Shown here piece by piece: positions 17,737 through 27,611 of a DNA stretch of 64,000 bases; position 1 is the stretch's first letter; every line of letters begins with the position of its first letter. The notes under the pieces are model-generated. The model did not search any database. It was not told where the DNA came from and worked only from the letters and a program-made list of their open reading frames with translations. Origin of the DNA: Photobacterium aquimaris (GTDB lineage: Bacteria; Pseudomonadota; Gammaproteobacteria; Enterobacterales; Vibrionaceae); contig NZ_MSCC01000002.1 of NCBI RefSeq assembly GCF_002954455.1, positions 1,058,304-1,122,303 on the forward strand. The letters run 5' to 3'. Position numbers and translations under genes: made by a program.

Positions 17737-18450
17737 TTATTTTTTGCTTATTTCTTTATTACCTATTTCTTTATTAATCGCCGTTAAAGCCTGTTGCTGA
17801 GAAACTAACGTTGCTTGTTGGGTCTTTAATAATCCCAATTGTTGTTCATAATTATCACAATCTTTTTGTGATACCCAATTCCAACTATTGCCAGATTTAA
17901 ACTCGTCACAGGTCTTTTTAAAGCCTTTCGTTGTTTTGGTTAATTCAACAATTTGTGCTTGAGTTGCTTCCACATTGGCTTTCATCTCAGCTTGACGTTT
18001 AAAATACTGCTGCGACTTATCAATCACCACTTGCTGTTTATTAGTGGTGGTTTTTAACTTAACAACTTCAGTATTTAGTTTCTTTTTCGTCACTTCTAAT
18101 TTTTGTTGACTTACAGATAACTGCTGCTTTTTTTGTGCCAAAGATGCCAGTTGTTTTGCAAAGTCCTTTTTTTGTTTTTCTGCTAATGCAGTCATTGTCG
18201 CTAACTCTGTTGTTGCTTGAGTTAACTGTTGTTGCTGCTGTTCATTTTTAGTTACTAATGCTTGATATTGTTCAGTGCTATGCTGAAGCTGATCTGTTTG
18301 AGACTGCAGTTGTTGCTGACAAGCTTGTAGGCTAGGTGCGCTACTGTTCTGCTCTACTTTCATTCCCACACCATAACCAATTGCACCACCAGCGATGAGC
18401 GCTAAAAGAGATAACAACAAAGGGTTTTTACTCGTCGACTTAGTAGACAT
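17737..18450 (-). CDS. Membrane-anchored coiled-coil protein
   Basis: Start set at the ATG at 18450, preceded by GGAG at proper distance. 237 residues: one N-terminal hydrophobic segment (LLLSLLALIAGGAIGYGVGM, about 12-31) and then a long Gln-, Lys- and Thr-rich coiled coil (about 45-175) such as QKKQQLSVSQQKLEVTKKKL, ending with two Cys (about 178 and 195) that could pair in the periplasm. I do not know the function. Such proteins are annotated in vibrios under several uninformative names. It is a single gene. Confidence 0.7.
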   Translation of the reverse strand: MSTKSTSKNPLLLSLLALIAGGAIGYGVGMKVEQNSSAPSLQACQQQLQSQTDQLQHSTEQYQALVTKNEQQQQQLTQATTELATMTALAEKQKKDFAKQLASLAQKKQQLSVSQQKLEVTKKKLNTEVVKLKTTTNKQQVVIDKSQQYFKRQAEMKANVEATQAQIVELTKTTKGFKKTCDEFKSGNSWNWVSQKDCDNYEQQLGLLKTQQATLVSQQQALTAINKEIGNKEISKK

Positions 18451-18741
18451 AATCACTTTCTCCATTTTATTTATTGGATTAAGAATCACTAATAGTTTTA
18501 TCTATCTATGAAATTATCACTTTCCTCATGATAGATTGTTAATTTTGCATCAAATAATCTTTTATTGTTTTAAAAAGATCTTAATTATTAGTTAATTCGC
18601 ATCAATCCCTTGCCAATTCTCAATTCTAATAATGTGTTTCAACCATAATATATTGTGATATTAGTCCATAAATATTGCTCAACCACACTAGGATTAATTT
18701 AACGGATTTCAATACTTCAATACACCGCAAAATATATAGGT

Positions 18742-19251
18742 ATGTTTATGATCACATCACTGATTGCCTTAACTGTTTCAGCATTTTCGCTGCCTTTACT
18801 TGAGAACTCTACCTATAGTCAGACAGAAACTAAATGTACACTCACAGTAAAAGAACAACATTTACCAGAGAATACTGTTCTCACCATGTCTACAGATAAG
18901 CATAATAACTTTGATGTTAAAATTTACCATCTCAATGATCTTCAAGCGCCATCTCGAGGTGAATTAAGCCAGCATTCAATGGATAATATCGAACAACATC
19001 CATCCTTTGACTATATTGTCGACCACAACTTATTTAAACGGCTTGATAACCAAACAGCGATTTATACCGCCACCATTGCCAACGATAATTTTAGCCCTCA
19101 ACGTTTTACTCAAGCATTTAAGACCCACAGCTATCGCACCACATTACACCTTGAGGGACTGAAACCTTTTACTTTTATTGCTAGCCAACGCCAAGCCGAT
19201 GCCTTTTTTCGCTGTGCAGAACAACAAATATCGACCCTTGCTAAGCGTTAG
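18742..19251 (+). CDS. Hypothetical exported protein
   Basis: A 169-residue protein with an N-terminal hydrophobic stretch (ITSLIALTVSAFSLPLL) that looks like a signal sequence, then a polar domain with two Cys (TKCTLTV and RCAEQ) that might form a disulfide. No family recognised. The second Met two codons later is equally possible as start. It is divergent from the coiled-coil gene and convergent with the PTS-like gene. Confidence 0.65.
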   Translation: MFMITSLIALTVSAFSLPLLENSTYSQTETKCTLTVKEQHLPENTVLTMSTDKHNNFDVKIYHLNDLQAPSRGELSQHSMDNIEQHPSFDYIVDHNLFKRLDNQTAIYTATIANDNFSPQRFTQAFKTHSYRTTLHLEGLKPFTFIASQRQADAFFRCAEQQISTLAKR

Positions 19252-19270
19252 TCATAACCAATAACCACTG

Positions 19271-20329
19271 CTAGCTTAATTTTAGAATCAGATCACTGTC
19301 TTTGATCCAGCCTTGACGGCGCATTATATAAGCAATAATAAGTGTGATCAGAGCGGGTAAAACAAAATGCATCAGCACTATTAAGCCATATATATAGCCA
19401 CTACTCACACCTGGTTGTTCCATCGCAATCAACGTTTGTATTTGCCCCACTAAACCTGATGTTCCCATACCTGCGCCAAGAGGCGTATTTTCCATATGAA
19501 ATACCACCGTCGCGATAGGTCCAAGCACAGCTGAAGCAATAATCGGCGGAATCCATATTTTATAATTCTTAACAATATTAGGCATTTGTAACATAGATGT
19601 GCCTAACCCCTGAGCAAATATGCCCGCCCAGCCGTTAACGCGATAACTCATAACAGCAAAACCAACCATTTGTGCTGCACAGCCAACAGTCGCAGCCCCA
19701 GCAGCCAAGCCATTTAAGCTCAACATAATTGCAATCGCAGCACTGCTAATAGGTAAGGTTAATGCCATGCCCATTAGTACCGCTACCAATGCGCCCATCA
19801 GCAATGGTTGCAATTGAGTCGTCGACATAATTAATTGACCAAATTGGGTCATAACAGCACCGACCAATGGCCCAATCCAACTACCAATAAAGACACCAAC
19901 TAACACCGTAACTGCTGGCGTCACTAAAATATCCACCTTGGTTTCCCCTGCAACAACTTTACCGCACTCAACAGCACAAATAGTCGCAACAAATGCACCA
20001 ACAGGCCCTCCCATTGCCGCCCCGGCAGCACCAGCAATAGTGGATGAAAATAATACTAATGGTGGCGCTTTTAGTGCATAAGCTATCGCTACACCAATAG
20101 CTGGTCCTGTCATTTGTTTTGCAATCGGCCACAAAACATCACTCAGTAACGGGATTGAAAACTTAATACCGATAGTGTTTAGAATTGAACCAATTAACAA
20201 CGAAGAGAACAAACCGAGTGCCATAAAACTCATGGCATGGATAAAATAACAATGAAACGAAATCTTAATATTTTTAGACACTAAAAACGTGTTAACGCGA
20301 GAAAAAAAGCCGGATAAAGAAGGTTGCAT
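19271..20329 (-). CDS. PTS EIIC-like membrane protein (PTS_EIIC_2 family)
   Basis: The 352-residue protein has about ten hydrophobic segments rich in Gly and Ala, including AIGVAIAYALKAPPLVLFSS, GGPVGAFVATICAVECGKVV and LGAGMGTSGLVGQI. This layout matches the PTS_EIIC_2 (PF13303) family of sugar permease-like proteins, often annotated as PTS sugar transporter IIC. No EIIA or EIIB gene is adjacent, so transport through the PTS is not shown. Substrate unknown. Confidence 0.8.
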   Translation of the reverse strand: MQPSLSGFFSRVNTFLVSKNIKISFHCYFIHAMSFMALGLFSSLLIGSILNTIGIKFSIPLLSDVLWPIAKQMTGPAIGVAIAYALKAPPLVLFSSTIAGAAGAAMGGPVGAFVATICAVECGKVVAGETKVDILVTPAVTVLVGVFIGSWIGPLVGAVMTQFGQLIMSTTQLQPLLMGALVAVLMGMALTLPISSAAIAIMLSLNGLAAGAATVGCAAQMVGFAVMSYRVNGWAGIFAQGLGTSMLQMPNIVKNYKIWIPPIIASAVLGPIATVVFHMENTPLGAGMGTSGLVGQIQTLIAMEQPGVSSGYIYGLIVLMHFVLPALITLIIAYIMRRQGWIKDSDLILKLS

Positions 20330-20615
20330 TACAGCAAATACCGTATGAAAAGCTCAATAATGACGAAAGTTTACCTTAGCCCGCCTATAAATACAGTCAA
20401 TAAATAACCCTTTTTTAGCATCTTGACTATATTGATAATCAACATACTTAATTCTTATTTAGCACCTCAAACACATAAATAATGTAACCGTAACTTGATT
20501 CACATTCTGTAATTCCACCTTTGGCACAAATACAGCTAAAAATAGACCACTATAATTTACCCACTTAGCCCCTTTAATTACTGTTATAACTTAATGTTCA
20601 CGAGGGATCGATAAC

Positions 20616-21587
20616 ATGTCATCATTACCATTCCAACCATGTTCCAATTCTCATGATACGCAAAATTTTCAATATGTTAGTAAGCGATTAACCTCAATTG
20701 CTGCATTAGTTAGCCTTTCACTCAGTTTTCCAGTTACTGCAGAACAGCTGTCATTGATGCTGGCTAAAAGCTTACCAAGTGATCAACTCAATGCCGTTCA
20801 TTACAGTGATGATAGTCAAATCCACGACAATTTTACCATTGCGGATTATTTAGTCAGTGAAAAGCTAGATGGTATTCGTGCTTATTGGAATGGTAACCAG
20901 TTACTGACAAAAACAGGTAAAATAATCCATGCGCCAAGCTGGTTTTATGCTGATTTCCCGCCAGTGCCGCTTGATGGTGAACTGTGGATTGAACGCGGTC
21001 AATTTCAAGCATTAACACGTATTGTGCTTGATGCCACCCCTAACCATGAAGCGTGGCAACGGGTTAATTACATGGTGTTTGATCTTCCACATAACACAGC
21101 CCCCTTTGAACAACGCTATCGTCAGTTACAAACATTGATTGACCAACAACGGGATCATAATCATCGACCAATCAATCACCTACAATGGGTTGAGCATAAA
21201 TCTCTCGATAATTTGGCAATCTTAGTCCAATGGTTAGATATAGTCAGCAGTCATGATGGTGAAGGCTTAATGCTGCATCATAAATTAAATAAGTATACTG
21301 CTGGTCGTACTGAACATTTGTTAAAGCTTAAAAACCACCAAGACGCCGAAGCAATTATTATTGGCTATGAAGAAGGGAATGGAAAATATCAAGGAATGAT
21401 GGGTGCGGTATGGGTGAAAACAGCAACAAATAATACCTTTAAAATAGGCTCAGGCTTTAATGATCAACAACGGCTGTCACCTCCAGCTATTGGTTCAACC
21501 ATTCAATATCGTTATAACGGCTATACCGACCGAGGAATTCCTCGTTTTGCACGTTTTGTACGCATAAGAAATACACCTGATAGCTAA
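20616..21587 (+). CDS. Periplasmic-type ATP-dependent DNA ligase (LigE-like)
   Basis: 323 residues. The N-terminus carries a hydrophobic stretch (LTSIAALVSLSLSFPVTAEQ, about 27-46) that looks like a signal peptide preceded by a polar tail. The nucleotidyltransferase core has the adenylation motif EKLDGIR with the reactive Lys, then PLDGELW, GEGLMLHH and LLKLKNHQDAEAIIIG. The C-terminal half is an OB fold. Short ATP-dependent ligases with signal peptides (Lig E type, as in Haemophilus and Neisseria) are thought to join nicks during DNA uptake. It stands alone; a cytochrome c gene follows 150 bases later. Confidence 0.88.
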   Translation: MSSLPFQPCSNSHDTQNFQYVSKRLTSIAALVSLSLSFPVTAEQLSLMLAKSLPSDQLNAVHYSDDSQIHDNFTIADYLVSEKLDGIRAYWNGNQLLTKTGKIIHAPSWFYADFPPVPLDGELWIERGQFQALTRIVLDATPNHEAWQRVNYMVFDLPHNTAPFEQRYRQLQTLIDQQRDHNHRPINHLQWVEHKSLDNLAILVQWLDIVSSHDGEGLMLHHKLNKYTAGRTEHLLKLKNHQDAEAIIIGYEEGNGKYQGMMGAVWVKTATNNTFKIGSGFNDQQRLSPPAIGSTIQYRYNGYTDRGIPRFARFVRIRNTPDS

Positions 21588-21737
21588 CGTCATCAGCAAG
21601 CCAGAGAGCAAAAATGTCATTATATACGACATTTATTGTTACATTATTCAAACAAAAACCAACTTCAAGTCATTGATTAGTTATCGTATGCCTTTACTAT
21701 ACGATCATATATCTACATTTATAATGGACTATTAATC

Positions 21738-22073
21738 ATGACGCTATTAAACATTTCTCGCATTCTAACAACCGCTATTGTGCTTACTGTTGGTCTCAGT
21801 AGTCACGCTAACGCAATGCCTAAAGGTGATGCCACTAAGGGTGAACTCAAAACGCCAAGTTGCCGTTTTTGTCATGGCAGTAATGGCATCGCATCACAAC
21901 CAAGCTACCCTAACCTTGCCGGTCAACAGCAGCAATACTTGTATGATGCGATGGCTGCCTATACTAATGGCACTCGAACAGGCCCGATGGCAACGATGAT
22001 GAAGGGACAATTACAAAACCTTAATTCACAAGATCTGGCAGATATTGCGGCTTATTATTCGGCAATGAAATAA
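21738..22073 (+). CDS. Class I cytochrome c, periplasmic
   Basis: 111 residues with a signal peptide (ISRILTTAIVLTVGLSSHAN) and one haem motif CRFCHG near residue 44, followed by GSNGIASQPSYPNLAGQ and a distal Met at MKGQL. Length and layout fit a small c5/c553-like electron carrier of the periplasm. It starts 150 bases after the ligase gene, but no shared operator is seen, and the partner redox enzyme is not in the window. Confidence 0.88.
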   Translation: MTLLNISRILTTAIVLTVGLSSHANAMPKGDATKGELKTPSCRFCHGSNGIASQPSYPNLAGQQQQYLYDAMAAYTNGTRTGPMATMMKGQLQNLNSQDLADIAAYYSAMK

Positions 22074-22082
22074 CGGCTTACA

Positions 22083-23129
22083 TTAAAGTAGATCGTTTTT
22101 AATCGTTTCAAATTGGCACAACCACTCAGAAAGCTCTGCTACCTGACGTGCCAATTCTCGATTAAGCCATAAATAGCCGTAGTAACTAATATCAGTACGG
22201 CTATCAACACTTGCTGATAATTTCGGATATAGGGCTAATATCTCTAACTGTTTTTTATTGAGTACTATAAGTGGGTTTTCTAAGTCCAGTAAATCCTCAC
22301 CCAATAATTCACACATTTGAGATAATTGCTCTTTAGCTTTTGATAATGCCCGTATTTCCTGCACTTTTTCTTTGCTGTATTGATGTCGCCACTGGGTTTG
22401 AACGATATTCTCCAGCAAATTAAACATTCTCACCTGACAAGCAATCGCCTTTTTGACTGATAGCTTCATCTCTGGTGTCTCGTGACCAATACTCGACTCT
22501 AATGCCGTGATCTTATTAAGTGTTTGACGCAATTTTACTAGCTGAACTTCACGATAAGCATCATCACTGTTTACCAACGCATTATGTTCAGAATAGTTTT
22601 GATGAAACAAACGTAAAAAATCACCACAGGCTAATTTAAAATGATCAGTGGCTTTGGCTGGAAATAAATATTGGCTCGCGATAATTGCTACTAATCCGCC
22701 CCACAGCACATTGGTAGTACGCCATAATGCGATATGTAAATCCCCGGGGCCACTACCGGCAACTAATACTAAAGTGACAGATGTTAAAATAGCGCTGTAT
22801 GAATATTTACCAAGCGTAAAGTAAAGTGACACACTCAGCATTGCCACTAATAATCCATAGTGCCAATAGACATTATCACTTGGAAAAAAATACAGTGATA
22901 AACCGAGAATAGCCCCGATTGTCGTTCCCAAGATTCGCTGACTGGCTTTATCTGATACTTCACCAGAATACTTAGCTGACATCACTACGATGATCGTAAT
23001 CGGTGCCCAAGTTGCGTAAGGAATCTTAAAAAATATATCGATAGAAAAAGCAATAATACAGGCGCTAATAATACGTAATACATGAAATAGGCGCATGTAC
23101 TTAATAATTTTGAGATGTAAGGCTTTCAT
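22083..23129 (-). CDS. FUSC-family membrane protein
   Basis: 348 residues: about six hydrophobic segments in the first half (including PYATWAPITIIVVMSAKYSG) and a helical cytoplasmic half rich in charged residues (QVRMFNLLENI and similar). This is the FUSC (fusaric-acid-resistance) layout shared with aromatic acid exporters such as AaeB, here half-length. The export substrate is unknown. The start ATG at 23129 follows no strong ribosome binding site. Convergent with cytochrome c. Confidence 0.78.
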   Translation of the reverse strand: MKALHLKIIKYMRLFHVLRIISACIIAFSIDIFFKIPYATWAPITIIVVMSAKYSGEVSDKASQRILGTTIGAILGLSLYFFPSDNVYWHYGLLVAMLSVSLYFTLGKYSYSAILTSVTLVLVAGSGPGDLHIALWRTTNVLWGGLVAIIASQYLFPAKATDHFKLACGDFLRLFHQNYSEHNALVNSDDAYREVQLVKLRQTLNKITALESSIGHETPEMKLSVKKAIACQVRMFNLLENIVQTQWRHQYSKEKVQEIRALSKAKEQLSQMCELLGEDLLDLENPLIVLNKKQLEILALYPKLSASVDSRTDISYYGYLWLNRELARQVAELSEWLCQFETIKNDLL

Positions 23130-23433
23130 TTAGAAGTGTAACCACACCAATGTTTACTATGGATAGGTTGATACAAATACCATACCCCTTTTAAGATAAC
23201 CAGCCACATAAACGCTGTATCTATAGTATTGCTGCATAAGTTATCACTATAAAAGCCAACTTAATCACATTAATGTGCTTTAATCATTGTTTTAATAAAA
23301 TCTATGCATTTTTATTGTTATGTCATCTCTTAAGCTAACAATGAAACCTTATTTTGATAAACAAAAATCATTATCGATAGCCATCGTTTGTGATAGCCTA
23401 AATTAATACTTATAACGATAACGAGTAAACACC
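23130..23433. other. Divergent promoter region
   Basis: 304 bases between the FUSC gene and the carboxypeptidase gene. AT-rich, with no gene seen. It presumably holds both promoters. Confidence 0.35.
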
Positions 23434-24579
23434 ATGAAAATTTTCAGTAACTTTGAAAGCGGTAGCATCAATGTAGTTAAAGCAGAAAGCAAAGACGACA
23501 TTCAACTTAGTATTCCTAACGATAACCAATCTGAATTACATCAATGGTTTCACTTCCGTTTAGAGTCAGAAGCTCAACAGCCACATACCATTAAATTATT
23601 AGATCTTGCTAACTCAGCCTACCCTGAAGGTTGGAATGGCTATGATGTTGTTGCTTCTTACGATCGTGAAGAGTGGTTCCGTATTCCTTCAGAATTTGAT
23701 GGCGACACATTAACGTTTAACGTGATCCCTGAAAATGAATCAATGTACTTTGCTTACTTTGCACCGTACAGCTACGATCGTCATCAAGATCTATTGCATC
23801 TTGCACAAAGTCATTACAACTGCCGCCTAGAAACACTCGGTCATACATTAGATAACCGTGATGTTAGCCTATTAGTGATTGGCGATGAGCACGCCGCTGA
23901 TAGCGAAGAAGCACCAAAGAAAAAGATCTGGGTTATTGCACGTCAGCACCCAGGTGAAACCATGGCAGAATGGTTTGTTGAAGGCTTAGTACAACGCTTA
24001 TTAGATGAAACCGACACTGTTGGTCGTGCCCTACTAAACAAAGCCGTCTTCTATGTAGTACCAAACATGAACCCAGACGGCAGCGCACGTGGTCACCTAC
24101 GCTTAAATGCAATCGGTGTAAACCTTAACCGCGAGTGGCAAACACCATCATTAGAAAACAGCCCTGAAGTATTCTACGTACGCGAGAAAATGCTAGCAAC
24201 AGGCGTAGATATGTTCCTTGATATTCACGGCGATGAGGCAATTCCATTTAACTTCGTTGCGGGTTCTGAAGGTATTCCATCATACGATGCGCGCCTTGAA
24301 AATCTTGAAAATAAATTCAAACAAGCGCTATTAACTGTAACGCCAGAATTCCAAGACGAACACGGCTACGGAAAAGATAAACCAGGCGAAGCGAACCTTA
24401 CTGTAGCTTCAAACTGGGTTGGCGAGCAATTTAACTGCTTATCTTACACTGTTGAAATGCCATTTAAAGATCATAATAATCAGCCAGATAGTCTATACGG
24501 CTGGTCTCCAGAGCGTAGCATTGGCTTTGGTCACGATGCCCTAGCAGCAGTGCTTGCTGTTACTGATGAGCTTCGTTAA
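23434..24579 (+). CDS. M14-family cytosolic carboxypeptidase
   Basis: 381 residues. An N-terminal beta domain of about 130 residues (with SHYNCRLETLG at its end) is followed by the M14 catalytic domain: RQHPGETMAEWF (zinc-binding His and Glu), PNMNPDGSARGHLRLNAIGVN with NLNREW, DIHGDE (third zinc ligand His) and SYTVEMPF with the catalytic Glu. This is the cytosolic carboxypeptidase-like M14 group, metal-dependent removal of C-terminal residues from peptides or proteins. No signal peptide is visible. Single gene ending in a terminator. Substrate unknown. Confidence 0.88.
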   Translation: MKIFSNFESGSINVVKAESKDDIQLSIPNDNQSELHQWFHFRLESEAQQPHTIKLLDLANSAYPEGWNGYDVVASYDREEWFRIPSEFDGDTLTFNVIPENESMYFAYFAPYSYDRHQDLLHLAQSHYNCRLETLGHTLDNRDVSLLVIGDEHAADSEEAPKKKIWVIARQHPGETMAEWFVEGLVQRLLDETDTVGRALLNKAVFYVVPNMNPDGSARGHLRLNAIGVNLNREWQTPSLENSPEVFYVREKMLATGVDMFLDIHGDEAIPFNFVAGSEGIPSYDARLENLENKFKQALLTVTPEFQDEHGYGKDKPGEANLTVASNWVGEQFNCLSYTVEMPFKDHNNQPDSLYGWSPERSIGFGHDALAAVLAVTDELR

Positions 24580-24605
24580 TACAGACTCTCTATAAGCACC
24601 AAGCC

Positions 24606-24636
24606 AGCGGCCACCTATTTAGTTGGCCGTTTTTAT
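24606..24636 (+). terminator. Terminator after the M14 carboxypeptidase gene
   Basis: CGGCCA and TGGCCG close a ten-base loop followed by a T run (TTTTT). Confidence 0.8.
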
Positions 24637-24835
24637 TCACCAATATGAATAAAATAACAAATGTATTAAAATATGAAATTAGTGATTTTAAGTGTCGATA
24701 CTTGCCTAGTGGCGACAAAGTCGCTTGGTAATTACGATACGACAGAATCGCTTGGTGATCACATTTACTCTCAATTAATCGTTAACACATTTATGTCGAG
24801 TAGACGACACTTGTTACCAAGTGCCGCCCCTCTAA

Positions 24836-24869
24836 GAACCGTACGTGCAACTTTCACTGCATACGGCTC
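24836..24869 (-). ncRNA. Group II intron domain V
   Basis: The 34-base hairpin begins GAGCCGTATGCAGTG and closes GTACGGTTC with a GAAA tetraloop, the canonical catalytic domain V including the AGC triad. It is followed by a shorter domain VI hairpin (GCGGCACTTG, GTAA, CAAGTGTCGT). This sets the 3' end of the intron close to 24795. Confidence 0.92.
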
Positions 24870-24905
24870 AAGCCTCCACTAAGGCATCGTTTGACACCCA
24901 GCAAC

Positions 24906-26378
24906 TTATAAAGCAGTCAGAGCAGGATCAACCCATGAGTTACGAGCTTGTCTTTTTGACTTCCGCTTTGCCAAGTATTCTTGGTATTCAGGGTCAAAAG
25001 GAGTCGCCGCACTCTTGATTTTTACATGTCGCTCAATGGGCACTTTTGCTATTTGGAATAGGTTAAACAGGCAATCCATGTTCATGACTTTCTGCCAACC
25101 GTGAAATTGCCATTGGCCTTTACGGTTGAGGAAGTATTTATGAACAACCCAGTCCTTGGACTTGGTTGGATGACGTCTAACTGCCCAGTACCATAATGCT
25201 TGGAATAGATTGTGCCCGACATACCCGAATATCTGCTTAGCAACACAGTGGCGATAGTAATTCGCCCATCCCCTGAGTTTCGGATTTATCAACTTGATGA
25301 GATCGTTAACAGGAATGGTTGCGTGCTTTTTGATGAGTTCACGTAGGTTTCTCAAAAATAACAGCGTGTTGGATTTGCTCGGCTTAATAAGCAATTTTCC
25401 TTTGTACTTCCTATGGTTGAAGCCCAGAAAGTCAAAGCCATCATCAATGTGAGTAAGCTTCGTTTTCTCTACGGAGAGGGTTAACCCTCTTTCTGCCAAA
25501 AAGTCAGCAATCAACGGTTTGATATCGTTCACTAGCACTTCCGTTGATGAGCAGGTGACCACGGAATCATCCGCATAACCAATAAAGTTGGCTCTAGCGC
25601 TCTTTTTGAGCGCAGTGGATTTTATGCACTGCTCTAGCCCTGAGAGAGTCATTAACATCAAGGTCGGAGATATAATTCCGCCTTGTGGTGTACCCTCATC
25701 AGTATCATAGAACAGACCTTTGTCCATAAAGCCAGACCTTAGCCATTGTTTCAACATTCGCTTATCTACAGCGATGTTATCAAGAAGCCATTGATGGCCG
25801 ATCTTGTCGAAACAGGCTTTGATATCCCCTTCAAGTATCCATTTAGCTGATTTCTTTAGAGCCAAACATTTGAAGCATTGACTGACTGCGTCAGCAGTAC
25901 TGCGATTAGATCTAAATCCATAACTATTGGGATCAGCAAGTGTTTCAGACACAGGCTCTAGTGCTAGTAGGTGGAGTGCTTGTTGCGCTCTATCAACCAT
26001 GCATGGAATGCCTAATGGCCTGAGTTTGCCGTTCTTTTTGGGAATGTAGATACGTTTAAGTGGCTTCGCTTTATAAGTCTTGCGACTAAGCTGATTGACT
26101 GCTTTCATACGGCGTGCATCTGTGTTCCAGATGACACCATCTATTCCAGGCGTTTTACTGCCTTTGTTTTGAGATACTCGCCTAACCGCAAGAAGCTTAG
26201 CTGAGCGAGAATGAGTTAAGAGCCACTGTAAGGAGTTCACCTTACCGTATTTCTTTTCTCTAGTTGCTTTTGCGATACGCATTTGAAGCTTTAATACGTG
26301 CGCTTCAACGGATTTCCAGTCTATTGACTGCCATTGAGCACCGTCAGAAGATGCACTAATCTCTTTCGAGATCACCAT
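24906..26378 (-). CDS. ltrA: Group II intron reverse transcriptase/maturase (LtrA-like)
   Basis: I chose the ATG at 26378 (AAGGAG a few bases upstream), giving 490 residues; an open frame continues 53 codons upstream without family likeness. The RT core has GIDGV near residue 80, the YADD catalytic motif in FIGYADDSVV, and TPQGGIISPT before it. The maturase domain follows with WANYYRHCVAKQI and FQALWYWAVRRHP. No H-N-H zinc endonuclease Cys pair is present at the C-terminus, so target nicking would be by reverse splicing alone. The gene lies within the intron and helps its splicing and mobility. Confidence 0.93.
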   Translation of the reverse strand: MVISKEISASSDGAQWQSIDWKSVEAHVLKLQMRIAKATREKKYGKVNSLQWLLTHSRSAKLLAVRRVSQNKGSKTPGIDGVIWNTDARRMKAVNQLSRKTYKAKPLKRIYIPKKNGKLRPLGIPCMVDRAQQALHLLALEPVSETLADPNSYGFRSNRSTADAVSQCFKCLALKKSAKWILEGDIKACFDKIGHQWLLDNIAVDKRMLKQWLRSGFMDKGLFYDTDEGTPQGGIISPTLMLMTLSGLEQCIKSTALKKSARANFIGYADDSVVTCSSTEVLVNDIKPLIADFLAERGLTLSVEKTKLTHIDDGFDFLGFNHRKYKGKLLIKPSKSNTLLFLRNLRELIKKHATIPVNDLIKLINPKLRGWANYYRHCVAKQIFGYVGHNLFQALWYWAVRRHPTKSKDWVVHKYFLNRKGQWQFHGWQKVMNMDCLFNLFQIAKVPIERHVKIKSAATPFDPEYQEYLAKRKSKRQARNSWVDPALTAL

Positions 26379-27119
26379 TTGCTTTTCTCCTTGAATAAAG
26401 TTCTTCAAACTCTCTCGCAAAGGGAGACCAGTCGGAAGTGGGCTCACTTTCGTGATCAGACATGAGTCTGTATCTACATCATTACAATGTAGCTTTCGCT
26501 TTTTCCGACCTCCTATACCTGCATCACTATCGGCCACTGCGGCTTTCCCAGAGGGAGTGATACAGGCTTACCCTGTTCCGTATGTCACGTAAAATGTCAG
26601 CTTAGATGCCCACTATAGTGCGGAGAGTACTGCGATCACGAAAGAATACTGTCCAACTTCTTTCCAACTCTCATTGCCATTTTGGCCACAGCGTATTAAC
26701 CACTTCCGCTGCTTCATCACATAACGCACCTTGAATGGATTCACATACGTTCATCATACTGACTACCTAGCACTTACCCGAATTGTGGTTTTCAGGAGGA
26801 ACGTCCTCTCACGATTCTTTTCCCACTCAGCCAAACGGCCAAGTTTCGTTACATTGTCCGAGCCGCTGCTTTATTCAGGCTCGTAGGTTCATCTGGTGAT
26901 ACAGACGGTTCACTCATAAAGCGGTGAACAACGCTTCATACGACTTCAGGTCGCACGGACAGAAATGAATTAGAGTTCAAACTCTACTAAAGAGATATGG
27001 ATAGCAGCATTTAGAAGTAGCCAATTAACTCAGCTACTGCGCAGATACAAAAAAACACCACAATTTAACCAAAAAGAGTAAAACATCTTCATTAACTACT
27101 GAATAAAGATAGAGCTAAA

Positions 27120-27226
27120 ATGAAAAAGGATAATTCTATTAAATTCATAAAAATATTCTCTATAATATTTTTAAGCTATGGTTTTTTTATTTCTTCGTTC
27201 GATAATAATGACTGGATATGGCAGGC
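27120..27226 (+). pseudogene. Truncated gene start, cut by the IS3 element
   Basis: An ATG opens a hydrophobic N-terminus (IFSIIFLSYGFFISSF) typical of a first membrane segment, then runs straight into the IS left end and stops there. I do not recognise it; it may be a remnant of a polysaccharide gene like those on the other side of the IS. The remainder is not found across the IS. Confidence 0.45.
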
Positions 27227-27299
27227 TGTAGTGGTACATTAAATTTGGCCACCTACTCAGAGGTGATATCATCACCTCATAACATGGATAGGTGACATT

Positions 27300-27611
27300 A
27301 TGACAAAGCGTACAAGACGATTATTTAGTGCTGAATTTAAGCTTGAAGCAGCACAATTAGTTCTAGAACAAAATTACTCAGTAACAGAAGCAGCCCAAGC
27401 AATGAATGTGGGTAAATCTACTATGGATAAGTGGGTTCGACAGCTTAAAGAGGAGCGCCAAGGAAAAGCTCCAAAAGCATCGCCAATGACGCCTGAACAA
27501 ATTGAAATACGAGAATTAAAAAAGAAGTTAGCGACACTTGAAGAGCATAATGAAATATTAAAAAAAGCCACCGCTCTCTTGATGTCAGACTCATTGAACA
27601 ATTCTCGTTAA
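27300..27611 (+). CDS. IS3-family transposase OrfA
   Basis: 103 residues with an N-terminal helix-turn-helix (FSAEFKLEAAQLVLEQNYSV, then VGKSTMDKWVRQLKEER) and a leucine-zipper-like tail (IRELKKKLATLEEHNEILKK). The A-rich stretch near 27560 (AAAAAAG) is in the right place for the programmed minus-one shift that joins OrfA to OrfB. The protein itself looks complete. Confidence 0.93.
   Translation: MTKRTRRLFSAEFKLEAAQLVLEQNYSVTEAAQAMNVGKSTMDKWVRQLKEERQGKAPKASPMTPEQIEIRELKKKLATLEEHNEILKKATALLMSDSLNNSR

Larger units (their letters stand above)
24795..26956 (-). mobile_element. Group II intron with intron-encoded protein
   Basis: On the minus strand the element begins with GTGCGACC at 26956, a group II 5' end, and ends after domain VI near 24795. 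Domain V is fully recognisable and a single maturase/RT gene lies in between. GGACAG in domain I (at 26649-26654) is complementary to CTGTCC, the last six exon bases before the 5' junction, fitting an EBS1-IBS1 pair. The spliced exons do not join a coding frame, so the insertion appears to be in non-coding DNA next to the surface-polysaccharide remnants. The 3' end (...CTCGAC) is inferred and could be off by a few bases. Confidence 0.85.

Noticed and set aside
24673..24882. Plus-strand open frame of 69 codons across the intron 3' end
   Set aside because: It overlaps domains V and VI of the group II intron and has no coding features; it is a frame shadow.
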